Of a stretch of 15,604 bases of DNA, positions 14,361 through 15,604 are shown in pieces. The stretch spans positions 1 through 15,604 of the forward strand of contig JAQYVG010000047.1 of NCBI GenBank assembly GCA_030145595.1, given 5' to 3'. The stretch comes from Desulfobacterales bacterium. GTDB lineage: Bacteria; Desulfobacterota; Desulfobacteria; Desulfobacterales; UBA11574. Under the pieces are notes generated by a model, which did no database searches, was not told the origin of the DNA, and saw only the letters and a program-made list of their open reading frames with translations. The number at the start of each line of letters is the position of its first letter. Position 1 is the stretch's first letter. The position numbers were made by a program, and so were the translations under genes.

Positions 14361-14395
14361 AAAAAGGCTGTGGGTTTTTCCTCCACAGCCTTTTT
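14361..14395 (-). terminator. Second U-tailed hairpin in the ADH synthase leader
   Basis: An 8-bp GGCTGTGG / CCACAGCC stem with a 9-nt loop is flanked by A and T runs that extend it to about 13 bp. It is followed by seven T residues on the minus strand. It can also act on the plus strand. It lies 50 nt before the ADH synthase start codon and about 5 nt after the first hairpin. Its stem resembles the first hairpin's stem (GCCGTGG), so the two may be duplicates or may exchange partners. Confidence 0.8.
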
Positions 14396-14400
14396 ATACT

Positions 14401-14437
14401 AAAAAAGCCGTGGATTTTAAGTCTGCCCACGGCTTTT
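14401..14437 (-). terminator. Attenuator terminator hairpin downstream of the leader peptide
   Basis: On the minus strand, AAAAGCCGTGG (14437-14427) pairs exactly with CCACGGCTTTT (14413-14403), and six T residues run from 14406 to 14401. The 13-nt loop contains GCAGAC. The first arm can pair instead with leader segments. One is GTCCGCC (14480-14474), which pairs with GGCAGAC (14427-14421) with one mismatch. Another is the ACC ACC GGT codons, which pair with GCCGTGG around one bulge. This gives the alternative antiterminator expected for attenuation. The folds were worked out by eye. Confidence 0.75.
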
Positions 14438-14460
14438 CGCTTTGTAAGTTGGTCTTGGTA

Positions 14461-14538
14461 TCAGCGTGCCCCAGGCGGACCGGTGGTAAATAAATACCAG
14501 TAATAAAAAAAATAATTGCCTGATGAGCTTTGTACCAT
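14461..14538 (-). CDS. Aromatic-rich leader peptide of the ADH synthase operon
   Basis: This is a 25-codon ORF with the start codon at 14538 and TGA at 14463-14461. A Shine-Dalgarno-like AAAGGGTG lies 4-5 nt before the ATG. The start is MVQSSSG, then NYFFYYWYLF (residues 8-17) and the end TTGPPGAR. Eight of those ten residues are Tyr, Phe or Trp, which is not expected by chance in a 25-residue ORF. Its stop codon is 24 nt before the first arm of a U-tailed hairpin, and the gene that follows makes aromatic precursors. By analogy with trp and phe leaders, the ribosome would stall on Phe/Tyr/Trp codons when charged tRNAs run low and let transcription continue. TGGTAT at the Trp-Tyr codons (14499-14494) pairs exactly with ATACCA (14461-14456), the likely 1:2 pairing that stalling would block. 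Confidence 0.85.
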   Translation of the reverse strand: MVQSSSGNYFFYYWYLFTTGPPGAR

Positions 14539-14569
14539 TTAACACCCTTTCTCAAATAAAAACCGGTTA

Positions 14570-14599
14570 TTTCTACACTAAGGGTCTTTTGTTTGTCAA
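14570..14599 (-). promoter_or_regulatory. Sigma-70-type promoter of the ADH synthase operon
   Basis: On the minus strand a perfect -35 TTGACA (14599-14594) is followed, after 18 nt, by TAGAAA (14575-14570) as the -10, with 4 of 6 consensus bases. Transcription would start near 14562, about 24 nt before the leader ATG. That is the right place for an attenuated leader transcript of about 250 nt. Confidence 0.65.
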
Positions 14600-14660
14600 G
14601 GTTTTTCTCAAGGCATCGTCTCCCAGTACGGATAAAACGAAGAAGAAAAAGATTTCTCAT

Positions 14661-14709
14661 CACGAAAGCGCGAAAGGACGAAAACACGAAAAATATAACA
14701 ATTCGTGTT
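14661..14709. repeat. Degenerate 8-bp tandem repeat and small hairpin
   Basis: Four 8-nt units (CACGAAAG, CGCGAAAG, GACGAAAA, CACGAAAA) occupy 14661-14692. AACACGAA (14683-14690) and TTCGTGTT (14702-14709) form an 8-bp stem. The hairpin lies 25 nt beyond the VOC gene stop codon and might terminate it, although there is only a short T run. Similar A-rich CACAAAGG units occur in the MITE-like ends. Confidence 0.5.
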
Positions 14710-14733
14710 TACCTATTTTGTGTTTTGTCTTGA

Positions 14734-15312
14734 TTATTCATCATCTAACAGAATCATCCCCTCGCCCGGATATACCCTGCGCTCATCTTTCGTCGTTGGA
14801 TTTGTTATTTCCGGCCAATGTCCGGACTGCGGACCAGCCCCTTCCAGTGCGGCCGGAAGAGGTTTTTTGTCTTTCATCTTTGGATATTTTCGGATATCAA
14901 CCCCTTCAACCGGTGCACTGAACTCAATGGCGATGTTGTTGGGATCAAAAGCGTAAACCGAATGGATGAATCCATGGTCGATAATCTCCGAGACCCAGAT
15001 ATCAGCGGCTTCAAATCTGTCTTTTAGTTTCCACAGGTCATCATCGCTTTCTACCTCAATGGCAACATGATCGAAAGCAAAGGGCCCCTTAACCGGCACA
15101 CCGTGGTCTTTTTCAGGGATCTTCTCTACATCCGGCCACTCGAAAAATGCGATCATGTCGTGAGCTGAAATTTCAAAAAAATAGTGCCGGTACCCGGGGC
15201 GTCCAAGACCTGCCACCAGGCGCATGCCAAGCAAATCCCGCCAGAAACGAATGGTGGCATCCATGTCTTTAGTGGCCATCGCCAGGTGATTAATACCGCT
15301 GTATCTTACCAT
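14734..15312 (-). CDS. VOC-family (glyoxalase/dioxygenase-like) protein
   Basis: This is a 192-residue protein. One vicinal-oxygen-chelate domain spans about residues 4-135. It opens with SGINHLAMATKDMDATIRFWRDLLGMRL (read in two parts, the typical first beta-alpha unit). It continues with FDHVAIEVESDDDLWKL and ends with FIHSVYAFDPNNIAIEFS. Candidate metal ligands are H9, H97 in FDHVAIEV and the E in AIEFS. The C-terminal 50 residues are charged and proline-rich and are not part of the domain. The substrate cannot be told: the family covers glyoxalases, extradiol dioxygenases, epimerases and resistance proteins. GGGA lies 8 nt before the ATG. It is transcribed in the same direction as the aromatic operon but separated from it by that operon's own promoter. 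Confidence 0.82.
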   Translation of the reverse strand: MVRYSGINHLAMATKDMDATIRFWRDLLGMRLVAGLGRPGYRHYFFEISAHDMIAFFEWPDVEKIPEKDHGVPVKGPFAFDHVAIEVESDDDLWKLKDRFEAADIWVSEIIDHGFIHSVYAFDPNNIAIEFSAPVEGVDIRKYPKMKDKKPLPAALEGAGPQSGHWPEITNPTTKDERRVYPGEGMILLDDE

Positions 15313-15402
15313 AAATAAAATCCCTTAATCTTGCACAGATAATCTTGAAGATTTATAAAATAATAATGTTATTCAGGAAATTGCTCCACGATTTTATACA
15401 AC

Positions 15403-15422
15403 GTCCCGAAAGTATTCGGGAC
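15403..15422. terminator. Perfect hairpin upstream of the VOC gene
   Basis: GTCCCGAA-AGTA-TTCGGGAC forms an 8-bp stem with a 4-nt loop. There is no T run. It may be another dispersed palindrome rather than a terminator. The surrounding gap (15313-15537) shows nothing else I can call. Confidence 0.4.
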
Positions 15423-15537
15423 TCAGCAATAAGAAATCCCCAGACTATATAGGTAGCCTGTCAGAAAGTTTTTTGGGTAAAGCAATCTATTAGCGCAATG
15501 GATGATCAGATTTTAAAGCGTGTGCTGTTTGAGTATA

Positions 15538-15604
15538 TTAAGTAGTTATTGCAGGTATCGGAGTTTCAGTAATTTCAGGTGGCGGAGCTTGTTTAATACC
15601 TTGT
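15538..15604 (-). CDS. Possible C-terminal end of an upstream gene (partial)
   Basis: One minus-strand frame is open from the window edge for 21 codons to TAA at 15540-15538, ending QAPPPEITETPIPAITT. The proline/threonine-rich sequence could be a linker-like C-terminus. It is too short to prove coding, and no family can be named. Confidence 0.22.
   Translation of the reverse strand, partial: QGIKQAPPPEITETPIPAITT

Noticed and set aside
14394..14687. 97-residue minus-strand ORF upstream of the ADH synthase gene
   Set aside because: It runs in another frame through the promoter, leader peptide and attenuator, and its sequence looks non-coding.
15500..15547. Short plus-strand ORF MDDQILKRVLFEYIK
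   Set aside because: It has only 15 codons, no Shine-Dalgarno and no recognisable family.

Overview
The window looks like a chromosomal segment of a sulfate-reducing or related Desulfobacterota (the former Deltaproteobacteria). This is an inference from gene content: a Bat (aerotolerance) operon, a small class III multihaem cytochrome c, the archaeal-type entry into aromatic amino acid synthesis that is known from Desulfovibrio, and oleC/oleD-type genes. Coding regions are of middling GC. The gaps between genes are AT-rich and full of repeats. No tRNA, rRNA, CRISPR array or intact transposase was seen.

Layout. Positions 1-5314 (+) hold the 3' part of batA, a batB-batC fusion, batD and batE. 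Two of the three junctions are ATGA overlaps, and the batB-batD gap is filled with hairpin repeats. A MITE-like palindromic element (5315-5518) follows directly after the batE stop codon. Next come a small tetrahaem cytochrome (5607-6104) and about 500 nt of hairpin-rich DNA. Then follow a small membrane protein, a DHH/DHHA1 phosphoesterase with two CBS domains, and a Tat-exported M15/VanY-like peptidase (6610-8995, +). The minus strand then carries oleD (9077-10105) and oleC (10295-12025). Further up the minus strand lie a second copy of the MITE-like element in opposite orientation (12038-12348), the DHQ synthase II gene (12382-13374) and the ADH synthase gene (13498-14310). Last comes a VOC-family gene (14734-15312, -).

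The most interesting item is the leader of the ADH synthase gene. On the minus strand, a near-consensus promoter (14570-14599) is followed by a 25-residue ORF (14461-14538) with its own Shine-Dalgarno. It contains the run NYFFYYWYLF, then a U-tailed hairpin (14401-14437) and a second one (14361-14395), and then ADH synthase. This is the classic layout of ribosome-mediated attenuation, and it is placed in front of the first committed enzyme of the archaeal-type aromatic pathway.

The second theme is repeats. Three clusters of a hairpin family (GAGC, a short palindrome, then TTGAG; basic period 16 bp) lie at 2589-2804, 10138-10343 and 12112-12240. One cluster supplies the last codons of oleC, and another sits inside the second MITE-like element. 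Both MITE-like copies point the same end at the start of the gene that follows them.
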